Part shown: one piece after another, positions 1 through 5,547 of the stretch
Numbering within the stretch: position 1 is the stretch's first letter
Layout of the letters: every line of letters begins with the position of its first letter
NCBI GenBank assembly: GCA_023416965.1
Contig: JAEZGJ010000200.1
Coordinates: 1-5,785, forward strand
Direction of reading: 5' to 3'
DNA from: Pseudomonadota bacterium
Lineage (GTDB): Bacteria > Pseudomonadota > Alphaproteobacteria > Rhizobiales > Phreatobacteraceae
Length of the DNA stretch: 5,785 bases
The notes under the pieces: model-generated
Database searches by the model: none
Told to the model about the DNA's origin: nothing
What the model saw: the letters and a program-made list of their open reading frames with translations, nothing else
Translations under genes and position numbers: made by a program

Positions 1-2
1 AC

Positions 3-1676
3 GGCGGCGAGCAGCTCGCCCGCTACAATGCGGTCCTCGTCGCCGCCAACGCCGTCTCCGCCGAGCGTGGCCCGGCCAACAGCGCCATGGGGGGCGCGGA
101 GCGCGACCGGCCCGCGCTGGTGGCGGCCCTCGTCGCCAAGCGGGCCGACACCGACCGCAAGATCGCCGAGGTCGAGGCGCGCTTCGCCGGCGAAAGCGCC
201 GCCGCGGCGGAGGTCCAGCACCTGCAGGCCGAGCTGCACCTGAGGCTCGGCCAGGGACGCGCCGCAGTGGACGCCGTGGTCTCGACGCCGCCGGGCGAGC
301 GCGTCGGCACCGACATCGCCTTCGCCATCGAGATGATGTTCTCCGCGGCCGACGCGGCCATCGAGCTGCGCGACCAGCTCGGCCGCGCCGTCGTCTCGGA
401 CACGCCGCAGATCGCGGCCCATGTCGTGCTGAACAACGTCGCCGGGCGCATGCGGGAGGATGCCGGGCGCCTCGGCTCCTACGTCGTCATGCTGCTGACC
501 TCGGACGGCACTCTCCGGGAGCGGTTCCAGGACAAGATCGCCGAGACCCAGACCCGGCTGCAGGACATGCGGCGCTTCCTCGCCGGGTTCGCCGGTGCCC
601 TGTTCAAGGGCGGCGAAGTCGACGCCGTCGTCGACACCGTCAACCACATCTATTTCGGCGAGGCCCTGCCCTATGCCCGGGCAGTCGCCTCGCTGCAGCC
701 CGCCGCAGCACCCGATGCCGCTGCCTTCACCCGCGCCTATGTGCCGGGCATGCGGCCCGTGGAGAACCTGCGTGAGCTGATCGCCGAGCGGTCCCAAACC
801 ACCATCGACAATCTGCGCGACCAGGCCGCCCGCTTCGTCCTCGCCTCGCTGCTGCTGACCCTGGTCGTGATCCTCGCCCTCGCCGTCATCGGCATCGCCT
901 TCCGCGACGGCCTGTTCCTGCCGCTCATCACCGCGCGCCAGCAGATCATCGCCATCGCCCATGGCGACCTGACCGGCGCGCCCGCCATGGACAAGGTCAG
1001 CGCCGAGGTGCGCGGCATGTTCGAGGGGCTGGACGTGCTCAGGGCGCAGCAGCGCCGCCGCCTGGAGCTGGAGGAGGAACAGCGTCGCCTTGCCGACAAG
1101 CTGCGCCATCTGTCACGCACCGACATGCTGACCGGGCTGCTCAACCGCCGCGCGGTCAACGAGGTGGCGCTCGACAGCCTCGCCTCCGCCGACGCCGATG
1201 GCCGCTCCGTCGGCGTCGTCCTGTTCGACATCGACCACTTCAAGGCGATCAACGACAGCCAGGGCCATGCCGCGGGGGACGCCGTTCTCGGGGCGATCGC
1301 CGCCGAGGTCGCACCTGAGCTCGGCCCCCAGGTCAGTTTCGCCCGTTATGGCGGCGAGGAGTTCATCGTCCTGCTGCCCGACACGACGGAAGCCGCCGCC
1401 GCAGCCCTCGCCGAACATCTGCGCGCCGTCATCAGCCGCGTCGCCGTGCCCAATGCGCCGCATTTCGTCGTCACCGGCAGTTTCGGCGTCGCGGTGCGCC
1501 GCCCGGGGGCGGCACAGACGTGGGAACAGCTGGTGGCGACCGCCGACCAGCGTCTCTATCGCGCCAAGCGCGGCGGCCGGAACCGCACCTGCGGTCCCGA
1601 CATCCTGTCGCAGGCGCCGCCGCTGGCGGTGCAGGACACGGCCATAGCGCTGCGCGCCGCCTGCGGAGGCGGCTAG
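3..1676 (+). CDS. Membrane-bound diguanylate cyclase (GGDEF), 5' partial
   Basis: The reading frame is open from the left edge, so the true start lies outside the window; the first in-frame ATG, at 87, is probably internal. The C-terminal GGDEF domain should make c-di-GMP from two GTP in the cytoplasm. Seen: about 277 mostly helical, Ala-rich residues (presumed periplasmic sensor, family not recognised); a hydrophobic helix at 834-902; a HAMP-like stretch containing HGDLTG near 960-977; a charged coiled coil (QQRRRLELEEEQRRL) before SRTDMLTGLLNRR; FDIDHFKAINDSQGH with metal-binding Asp and substrate Asn; and GGEEF at 1350-1364. An N-terminal membrane helix is expected upstream of the window. 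The allosteric RxxD site, expected nine residues before GGEEF, reads GPQV, so product inhibition through that site is probably absent. It is convergent with the next gene. The cyclase call is secure; the sensed signal is unknown. Confidence 0.93.
   Translation, partial: GGEQLARYNAVLVAANAVSAERGPANSAMGGAERDRPALVAALVAKRADTDRKIAEVEARFAGESAAAAEVQHLQAELHLRLGQGRAAVDAVVSTPPGERVGTDIAFAIEMMFSAADAAIELRDQLGRAVVSDTPQIAAHVVLNNVAGRMREDAGRLGSYVVMLLTSDGTLRERFQDKIAETQTRLQDMRRFLAGFAGALFKGGEVDAVVDTVNHIYFGEALPYARAVASLQPAAAPDAAAFTRAYVPGMRPVENLRELIAERSQTTIDNLRDQAARFVLASLLLTLVVILALAVIGIAFRDGLFLPLITARQQIIAIAHGDLTGAPAMDKVSAEVRGMFEGLDVLRAQQRRRLELEEEQRRLADKLRHLSRTDMLTGLLNRRAVNEVALDSLASADADGRSVGVVLFDIDHFKAINDSQGHAAGDAVLGAIAAEVAPELGPQVSFARYGGEEFIVLLPDTTEAAAAALAEHLRAVISRVAVPNAPHFVVTGSFGVAVRRPGAAQTWEQLVATADQRLYRAKRGGRNRTCGPDILSQAPPLAVQDTAIALRAACGGG
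834..902 (+). other. Transmembrane helix of the diguanylate cyclase
   Basis: Twenty-three consecutive hydrophobic or small residues (starting FVLASLLLTLVV, ending IGIAF) are flanked by an Arg on the N-terminal side and Arg-Asp on the C-terminal side. It separates the presumed periplasmic sensor from the HAMP-like linker and GGEEF domain. It is the only membrane segment visible in the partial protein. Confidence 0.85.
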
Positions 1677-1688
1677 AGCCCCCTCCGC
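1656..1688. terminator. Possible termination hairpin between convergent genes
   Basis: The last codons of the cyclase form a perfect 7-bp stem, GCCGCCT (1656-1662) with AGGCGGC (1667-1673), around a GCGG loop. An alternative 7-bp stem pairs GCGGAGG (1663-1669) with CCTCCGC (1682-1688), so the two folds exclude each other. It lies between two convergent genes 18 bases apart. There is no T-tract on either strand, so a classical intrinsic terminator is not shown. Confidence 0.25.
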
Positions 1689-1694
1689 CGGGTC

Positions 1695-2141
1695 TCACGC
1701 GGCCAGGTGCTTCTCGATCTCGTGGATCGGATGGGAGGTCAGCTCCTTCGGCACCTCGGCGCTCACCTTGTCGCTCACCTCCTTGTGGAAGGCCTTGCGC
1801 AGGCTGCCGAGCACCTTGGGCGGAGCCACGACGATCAGCGACTGGTAGCGGCCGGCATGGGCGTGCTTGTAGAGCGTCTCGGCCACCTCGCCCACGAACC
1901 GGTCCTCCGCCAGCTGGTGCCAGTCGGTCTCCTCCATGGCGCTGCGATGCGTGCCGGCGCTGGCGAAGGAGCGGCCGGGACGGTCCGTCCCCTGCTCGCG
2001 GGTCGCAGGGTTCTCCTGCTCGAAGATGCGCTCGACCACAAGGTTGACGAGTTCGGCATCGCCCTTGTTGCGCAGGAAGAGGGCCTTGGTCCCATCGCCG
2101 ACGAAAACCAGCGCGTCGCGGGGAATCCTGATCTCGCTCAT
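1695..2141 (-). CDS. Host attachment family protein (COG5622 / baeRF-like)
   Basis: This 148-residue protein begins MSEIRIPRDALVFVGDGTKA and contains RPGRSF near the middle, then a helical part ending AGRYQSLIVVAPPKVLGSLR. The pattern matches the small alphaproteobacterial family named 'protein required for attachment to host cells' (Pfam Host_attach, COG5622). Comparative work has placed such proteins among bacterial relatives of the archaeo-eukaryotic release factor fold (baeRF), so the attachment name may not describe the biochemical role. No signal peptide or membrane segment is visible, so it is probably cytoplasmic. The frame stays open upstream to 2240, but the start at 2141 is chosen because GGAGG lies seven bases before the ATG and the family's usual N-terminus begins there. 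It is convergent with the cyclase and divergent from the transglycosylase. The family call is good; the function is unknown. Confidence 0.88.
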   Translation of the reverse strand: MSEIRIPRDALVFVGDGTKALFLRNKGDAELVNLVVERIFEQENPATREQGTDRPGRSFASAGTHRSAMEETDWHQLAEDRFVGEVAETLYKHAHAGRYQSLIVVAPPKVLGSLRKAFHKEVSDKVSAEVPKELTSHPIHEIEKHLAA

Positions 2142-2328
2142 GTCGTGTCCTCCATTCGATCGACCGAAAAACCGTCCGCCGGCACCTTCGTTCCGCACTG
2201 TGACGATCCATCCGGCGCGGCCGGGATGCCCGTCCGCCATAACCGCGCTATCTTTCTCCGCGACTCATCAGGCCCTCCATGCGCTTGATCAAACCGGCGC
2301 TCCCCCCGCCGGACCTCCGGGAGCCGAC
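2142..2328. promoter_or_regulatory. Divergent intergenic region with no confident promoter
   Basis: These 187 bases separate two divergently transcribed genes, so both promoters should lie here. On the plus strand TATCTT at 2249-2254 resembles a -10 box, but no good -35 hexamer sits about 17 bases upstream. No clear sigma-70-type pair was found on the minus strand. A short frame at 2279-2332 occupies the right end. Confidence 0.35.
2149..2153 (-). promoter_or_regulatory. Ribosome binding site of the host attachment gene
   Basis: On the minus strand GGAGG is followed by seven bases and the ATG at 2141-2139. It decides this start over upstream in-frame candidates in the open frame that extends to 2240. 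Confidence 0.85.
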
Positions 2329-2332
2329 ATGA
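2279..2332 (+). other. Possible 17-codon leader ORF overlapping the next start
   Basis: An ATG at 2279 opens the frame MRLIKPALPPPDLREPT, and its TGA shares bases with the ATG of the transglycosylase (ATGA at 2329-2332). This arrangement would allow translational coupling. No convincing Shine-Dalgarno sequence precedes it, and a 17-codon frame in GC-rich DNA arises easily by chance. Confidence 0.2.
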
Positions 2333-2409
2333 ACCTCATCACCCGCCGCACCCTCGTCGCCGCCGCCGGAAGCCTCGTCCTCCCCGCCCTCGGCAGCGAG
2401 GCCGAGGCG
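2329..2409 (+). other. Twin-arginine-type signal peptide of the first transglycosylase
   Basis: MNLITRRTLVAAAGSLVLP has two consecutive Arg preceded by Thr and followed by Thr-Leu-Val, fitting the (S/T)RRx-hydrophobic-hydrophobic core. A short, Ala/Gly-rich moderately hydrophobic h-region and an AEA cleavage site at residues 25-27 follow. Tat export is inferred; RR can also occur in Sec signals. Confidence 0.6.
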
Positions 2410-3516
2410 CGCTCCTTCGAAGCCTTCGTCGCCAGCCTCTGGCCGGCCGCCTCGGCCGCGGGGGTGTCGCGCGCCGCCTTCGACCGCGCCTTTGCCGGTG
2501 TCCAGCCCAATCCCCGCGTCATCGAGCTGTCCCAGCGCCAGCCGGAATTCCGCCGGACGCTCGGCGACTATGTCGACGTGCGCGCCTCCAACAAGCGCAT
2601 CACCAACGGCCGCGCCGCCCTCTCCCAGCACGGCGCCACCTTTTCCGCCGTGCAGAGCCGCTACGGCGTGCCGGCCGAGATCGTCTGCTCGATCTGGGGC
2701 AACGAGACCTCCTACGGCACCGCCCGCGGCGAGCACTACGTGATCCAGGCCATGGCGACGCTGGCCGCCGCCGGACGTCGCGCCGAGTTCTTCCGCCGCG
2801 AGCTGATCGCCGCCCTGCGCATCCTGCAGGCGGGCGACACGACGCCGCAGAACATGATCGGCTCCTGGGCGGGTGCCATGGGCCATGTGCAGTTCATGCC
2901 GACGAGCTTCCACGCCTTCGCCGTCGATTTCACCGGCGACGGGCGGCGCGACATCTGGACCTCCATCCCCGACGCCATGGGCTCGGCCGCCAACTACCTG
3001 CGCCGCAACGGCTGGACGCCGGGCGTGCCCTGGGGGTTCGAGGTCCATGCGCCCGGCCTTGCCGGCAACCGCTCCCAGCGCAGGAGCCTCGACGGCTGGG
3101 CGGCGGCGGGCGTGCGCCGCATCGGCGGCGGTCCCATGGCCGGTGGCGCCCAGGCGGCACTGTGGAAGCCGGCGGGCGAAGGCGGCCCGCATCTGCTGGT
3201 CACGAGCAATTTCAACGTCATCAAGCGCTACAACAACGCCGATTCCTACGCCCTGGCCGTCGGGCATCTCGGCGATCGCATCAAGGGCGCCGGCCGCTTC
3301 TCGAAGCCATGGCCTCCGGGCGAGGGCGGGCTGACCCATGCCGACCGCGAGGAGATCCAGACCCGGCTCAACCGGCTCGGCTTCGACCTCGGCGACGTCG
3401 ACGGCATCCTCGGCGAGAAGTCCAAGGCGGCGGTCCGCACCATGCAGGGCCGCTTCGGCATGGAGCCGACCGGCGAGGCGGACCGCGCCTTCCTGGAGCG
3501 CCTCCGGCGCGGCTGA
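2329..3516 (+). CDS. MltB-type lytic transglycosylase, Tat-type signal, PG-binding domain
   Basis: This 395-residue protein should cleave the MurNAc-GlcNAc bond of peptidoglycan non-hydrolytically in the periplasm, leaving 1,6-anhydro-MurNAc ends. Residues 5-10, TRRTLV, fit the twin-arginine pattern; a hydrophobic stretch follows, with a likely cleavage site after AEA (27). The SLT_2/MltB-like catalytic domain spans about 30-330, with the candidate catalytic Glu126 in IWGNETSYG, then GSWAGAMGHVQFMPTSF and KRYNNADSYALAVGHL. A loop D200-x-T202-x-D204-x-R206-x-D208 resembles the Ca-binding EF-hand-like loop of Slt35/MltB. About 341-393 is a PG_binding_1 domain (GDVDGILGEKSKAAV). The start at 2329 has GGGAG five bases upstream and the signal peptide directly after it; the frame open upstream to 1936 is a shadow. 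It resembles the MltB_2 subfamily. It may be co-transcribed with the next gene, 50 bases downstream. A paralogue lies at 4212. Confidence 0.93.
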   Translation: MNLITRRTLVAAAGSLVLPALGSEAEARSFEAFVASLWPAASAAGVSRAAFDRAFAGVQPNPRVIELSQRQPEFRRTLGDYVDVRASNKRITNGRAALSQHGATFSAVQSRYGVPAEIVCSIWGNETSYGTARGEHYVIQAMATLAAAGRRAEFFRRELIAALRILQAGDTTPQNMIGSWAGAMGHVQFMPTSFHAFAVDFTGDGRRDIWTSIPDAMGSAANYLRRNGWTPGVPWGFEVHAPGLAGNRSQRRSLDGWAAAGVRRIGGGPMAGGAQAALWKPAGEGGPHLLVTSNFNVIKRYNNADSYALAVGHLGDRIKGAGRFSKPWPPGEGGLTHADREEIQTRLNRLGFDLGDVDGILGEKSKAAVRTMQGRFGMEPTGEADRAFLERLRRG

Positions 3517-3521
3517 GCCGC
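3509..3521 (+). other. Short hairpin over the transglycosylase stop codon
   Basis: GCGGC (3509-3513) and GCCGC (3517-3521) form a perfect 5-bp stem with the TGA stop as its loop. No T-tract follows, so it is unlikely to terminate transcription before the next gene. Confidence 0.2.
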
Positions 3522-3555
3522 TCTGGCACGCCCCTTGAATGGAATCCGGCCGGAC

Positions 3556-3559
3556 GAGG
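3556..3559 (+). promoter_or_regulatory. Ribosome binding site of the chlorite dismutase-like gene
   Basis: GAGG lies seven bases before the ATG at 3567. It fixes the start within a frame that is open back to 3162 through the preceding gene. Confidence 0.8.
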
Positions 3560-3566
3560 TGGCAAC

Positions 3567-4109
3567 ATGCATCCCCAGACCGTGGCCTTCACCGCCGGCG
3601 AGACCGGCGCCTGGCGCATCCTGTCCTGCTCGGCGGTGACCGGCCCCGCCCTCGCCGCTGCGCCGCGCCTCGCCGTCACCGTCGCGTCGGCGGCGCCGGA
3701 GGGGATCTGGACCCTCACCGGAGTCACCAGCAACACCCGCTATGCGACCCGCGCCGAGGCCGACACCCTCGCCGCCCGCCAGGAGGGGCTTGGACGGCCG
3801 GCGGCGACCCGCGCTGCGCTGATCCCCATCCGCAAGTCCGCCGCCTGGTGGGCCCTTGCCCAGGACGAGCGCCGCGCCGTCTTCGAGGAGCGCTCGCACC
3901 ACACCGCCATCGGCCTCCACTATCTGCCGCAGGTGGCGCGGCGGCTGCACCATTGCCGCGACCTCGGCGGTCCCTTCGACTTCCTCACCTGGTTCGAATA
4001 TGCCCCCGCCGACGCGGAGGACTTCGAGCACATGGTGGCGCGGCTCAGGGCGACGGAGGAATGGCGCTATGTCGAGGCGGAGGTGGACCTGCGCCTGGAG
4101 CGCGCCTGA
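3567..4109 (+). CDS. cld: Chlorite dismutase family haem protein
   Basis: This 180-residue protein matches the short, single-domain (lineage II) chlorite dismutases such as that of Nitrobacter winogradskyi. Those enzymes bind haem b and split chlorite into chloride and dioxygen. Recognisable segments are GVTSNTRY (52-59), ALIPIRKSAAWWAL (84-97), DERRAVFEERSHH (100-112), YLPQVARRLHHCRDL (119-133), FDFLTWFEYAP (137-147) and LRATEEWRYVEAEVD (160-174). His112 fits the proximal haem ligand and Arg125, thirteen residues later, the distal Arg of chlorite-degrading enzymes; HemQ/coprohaem decarboxylases have Gln at that place. There is no signal peptide, so it is probably cytoplasmic. It starts 50 bases after one transglycosylase and ends 102 bases before another, same strand. 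The family is secure; chlorite as physiological substrate is inferred, and peroxide or another oxidant is possible. Confidence 0.9.
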   Translation: MHPQTVAFTAGETGAWRILSCSAVTGPALAAAPRLAVTVASAAPEGIWTLTGVTSNTRYATRAEADTLAARQEGLGRPAATRAALIPIRKSAAWWALAQDERRAVFEERSHHTAIGLHYLPQVARRLHHCRDLGGPFDFLTWFEYAPADAEDFEHMVARLRATEEWRYVEAEVDLRLERA

Positions 4110-4139
4110 AGCCTCTGGACCCGTCCCGGCGACCGTGGC

Positions 4140-4154
4140 TTAACTGTTCGTCAA
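4140..4154 (+). promoter_or_regulatory. Near-match CtrA box upstream of the second transglycosylase
   Basis: TTAA (4140-4143), seven bases, then TCAA (4151-4154) matches the alphaproteobacterial CtrA consensus TTAA-N7-TTAA in seven of eight positions with exact spacing. It is an AT-rich patch in very GC-rich DNA, 57-72 bases before the start at 4212. No clear -10 element was found downstream, so regulation by CtrA is a hypothesis. Confidence 0.4.
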
Positions 4155-4199
4155 GCATGCACGTTGTTCCACTGGAGCCTGGGCGGGGGTTCGGGACGT

Positions 4200-4203
4200 G
4201 AGG
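4200..4203 (+). promoter_or_regulatory. Ribosome binding site of the second transglycosylase
   Basis: GAGG is followed by eight bases and the ATG at 4212. It favours this start over the TTG at 4164 in the same frame, which would put 16 extra, non-signal-like residues in front of the export signal. Confidence 0.75.
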
Positions 4204-4211
4204 CGCTTGGC

Positions 4212-5414
4212 ATGATCAGCGGACATTTCTCTCCGGCGGTGCTGGCCATGGTCGCCGTTATCGCAGCCTCGGCTCCGGCGGCGGCGCAGGGCAGCTTCTC
4301 CGACTGCCTGCGCGGCCTCGAACAGCAGGCCCGGGCCCGCGGCGTGCTGCCGCAGGTCTTCCAGCAGGCGACCTCCGGGCTGACCCCGGACAATTCCATC
4401 CTCGCCCTGCTCGACCGCCAGCCGGAATTTTCCCGCCAGCCCTGGGAATACATCAACGGCCTGGTGGCGGCGAACCGCATCGCCGAGGGCCGGCGCATGC
4501 TGCAGACCCACCGCGCCGCCTTCGACCGCGCCGAGCGCGAGACCGGCGTCGACCGCCACGTGATCGCGGCGATCTGGGGCATCGAGACCAGTTTCGGGAG
4601 GTCGAAGGGCAATACCAGCGTCGTGAGGGCCACGGCGACCCTCGCCTGCTACGGCCGCCGCCAGGACTTCTTCCGCGGCGAGTTCGTCGCCGCCCTGCAG
4701 ATCATCCACCAGGGCCATGTCTCGCCGGCGAATTTCCGCGGCTCCTGGGCCGGCGCCTTCGGCCACACCCAGTTCATGCCCTCCACCTTCCTGCGCGCGG
4801 CCCGCTCCGGCACCGGATCGCAGCGGATCGACCTTCTCGGCTCGGTGCCCGACGCGCTGATGTCCACCGGCAACCTGCTGCGCGCCGAGGGCTGGCAGGC
4901 CGGCCAGGGCTGGGGCTACGAGGTGGTGGTGCCGCAGGGGCTCGACTTCACCCTGGCGGGCCGCGACCGGCCGCAGGCCATCGCCCAGTGGGAGGCGCGC
5001 GGCGTGCGCCGCGTCGGCGGCCGTGCCTTTCCGCGCAGGACGGACCAGGCCTTCCTGCACCTGCCGGCCGGCGCCCGCGGCCCGGCCTTCCTGATGCTCC
5101 CGAACTTCCGGGTCATCATGAAGTACAACAACTCGGAAAACTACGCGATGGCGGTAGGCCATCTCGCCGACCGGCTGCGCGGCGGCGGCGGCTTCGCCCA
5201 ACCCTGGCCGACGGCGGAACGGGCGCTGTCCCAGCAGGAGCGGATCGAGCTGCAGCAGCGCCTCGCCCAGGTCGGGCTCTATACCGGCACGGTCGACGGC
5301 AAGCTCGGCGCCGGAACCCGGGAGGCGCTGCAGCGCTTCCAGGCCCGCGCCGGCATGCCGGCCGACGGCTTCCCCACCGCCGCCCTGCTCCAGCGGCTGC
5401 GCCGCGGCGGCTGA
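4212..5414 (+). CDS. Second MltB-type lytic transglycosylase, Sec-type signal, PG-binding domain
   Basis: This 400-residue paralogue of the transglycosylase at 2329 has the same architecture. A Sec-like signal peptide (hydrophobic core PAVLAMVAVIAAS) has a likely cleavage site after PAAA (25), though its n-region holds only His as a basic residue. The catalytic domain spans about 27-330, with the candidate catalytic Glu125 in IWGIETSFG, then GSWAGAFGHTQFMPSTF and KYNNSENYAMAVGHL. A PG_binding_1 domain lies at about 343-398 (GTVDGKLGAGTREAL). From the catalytic Glu onward 59 columns align with the paralogue without gaps, 31 identical by hand count. The acidic loop of the paralogue reads S199-x-T201-x-S203 here, keeping only Asp207, so metal binding there is probably lost. 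A T-tract terminator-like structure follows the stop. It should act on periplasmic peptidoglycan; its division of labour with the paralogue is unknown. Confidence 0.92.
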   Translation: MISGHFSPAVLAMVAVIAASAPAAAQGSFSDCLRGLEQQARARGVLPQVFQQATSGLTPDNSILALLDRQPEFSRQPWEYINGLVAANRIAEGRRMLQTHRAAFDRAERETGVDRHVIAAIWGIETSFGRSKGNTSVVRATATLACYGRRQDFFRGEFVAALQIIHQGHVSPANFRGSWAGAFGHTQFMPSTFLRAARSGTGSQRIDLLGSVPDALMSTGNLLRAEGWQAGQGWGYEVVVPQGLDFTLAGRDRPQAIAQWEARGVRRVGGRAFPRRTDQAFLHLPAGARGPAFLMLPNFRVIMKYNNSENYAMAVGHLADRLRGGGGFAQPWPTAERALSQQERIELQQRLAQVGLYTGTVDGKLGAGTREALQRFQARAGMPADGFPTAALLQRLRRGG

Positions 5415-5417
5415 GAC

Positions 5418-5450
5418 CGGGGACAGAATCCGGCCCCCCGATCTTTTTTT
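5418..5450 (+). terminator. Candidate intrinsic terminator after the second transglycosylase
   Basis: CGGGG (5418-5422) can pair with CCCCG (5436-5440) around a 13-base loop, followed by ATC and seven T residues (5444-5450). It begins three bases after the stop codon. The stem is short and can slip along the C-run, but the T-tract is striking in this GC-rich window. Confidence 0.5.
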
Positions 5451-5499
5451 CCGCGGTTTTCCGCCGGTTGCGCGGCTTCCGTGCCTTCCGCCTGTCCCC
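5419..5499. repeat. Spaced 8-bp inverted repeat GGGGACAG / CTGTCCCC
   Basis: GGGGACAG at 5419-5426 is the exact reverse complement of CTGTCCCC at 5492-5499, with 65 bases between. The left arm overlaps the terminator-like stem and the right arm lies near the possible promoter of the next gene. It may be chance, a large stem or a regulator site. Confidence 0.35.
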
Positions 5500-5513
5500 A
5501 AAATGCCGACCGG

Positions 5514-5522
5514 TGCTAGACT
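5514..5522 (+). promoter_or_regulatory. Possible extended -10 element of the last gene
   Basis: TGC followed by TAGACT (5517-5522) resembles an extended -10 box with four of six consensus positions, 25 bases before the ATG at 5548. The sequence about 17 bases upstream (GTCCCC) is a poor -35, so the call is weak. Confidence 0.3.
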
Positions 5523-5547
5523 GGCGCTGTTTCGGACGGAGAGCGGG

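Noticed and set aside
2142..2240. Upstream extension of the host attachment protein by 33 codons
   Set aside because: The added residues do not resemble the family, while the start at 2141 has an ideal GGAGG seven bases away.
1936..2328. Upstream extension of the first transglycosylase frame
   Set aside because: It runs antisense through the host attachment gene, has no domain character, and the ATG at 2329 has an RBS and an immediate signal peptide.
2248..3339. Minus-strand open frame (363 codons) opposite the first transglycosylase
   Set aside because: Same reason: a GC-driven antisense shadow with Gly/Ala/Arg-rich translation and no domain motif.
3567..4109. Assignment of the Cld-family gene as HemQ (coprohaem decarboxylase)
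   Set aside because: The distal position carries Arg instead of the HemQ Gln, the protein is shorter than HemQ, and alphaproteobacteria normally make haem through protoporphyrin.
4109..4141. AAGCC / GGCTT inverted pair after the chlorite dismutase-like gene as a terminator
   Set aside because: Only five base pairs with a 23-base loop and no T-tract.
3539..4201. Plus-strand open frame overlapping the chlorite dismutase-like gene in another frame
   Set aside because: Arg/Pro-rich shadow translation with no motifs; the frame starting at 3567 has clear family features and an RBS.
4157..4201. Fourteen-codon frame (MHVVPLEPGRGFGT) whose TGA overlaps the RBS of the second transglycosylase
   Set aside because: No ribosome binding site precedes its ATG, and a frame this short is expected by chance.
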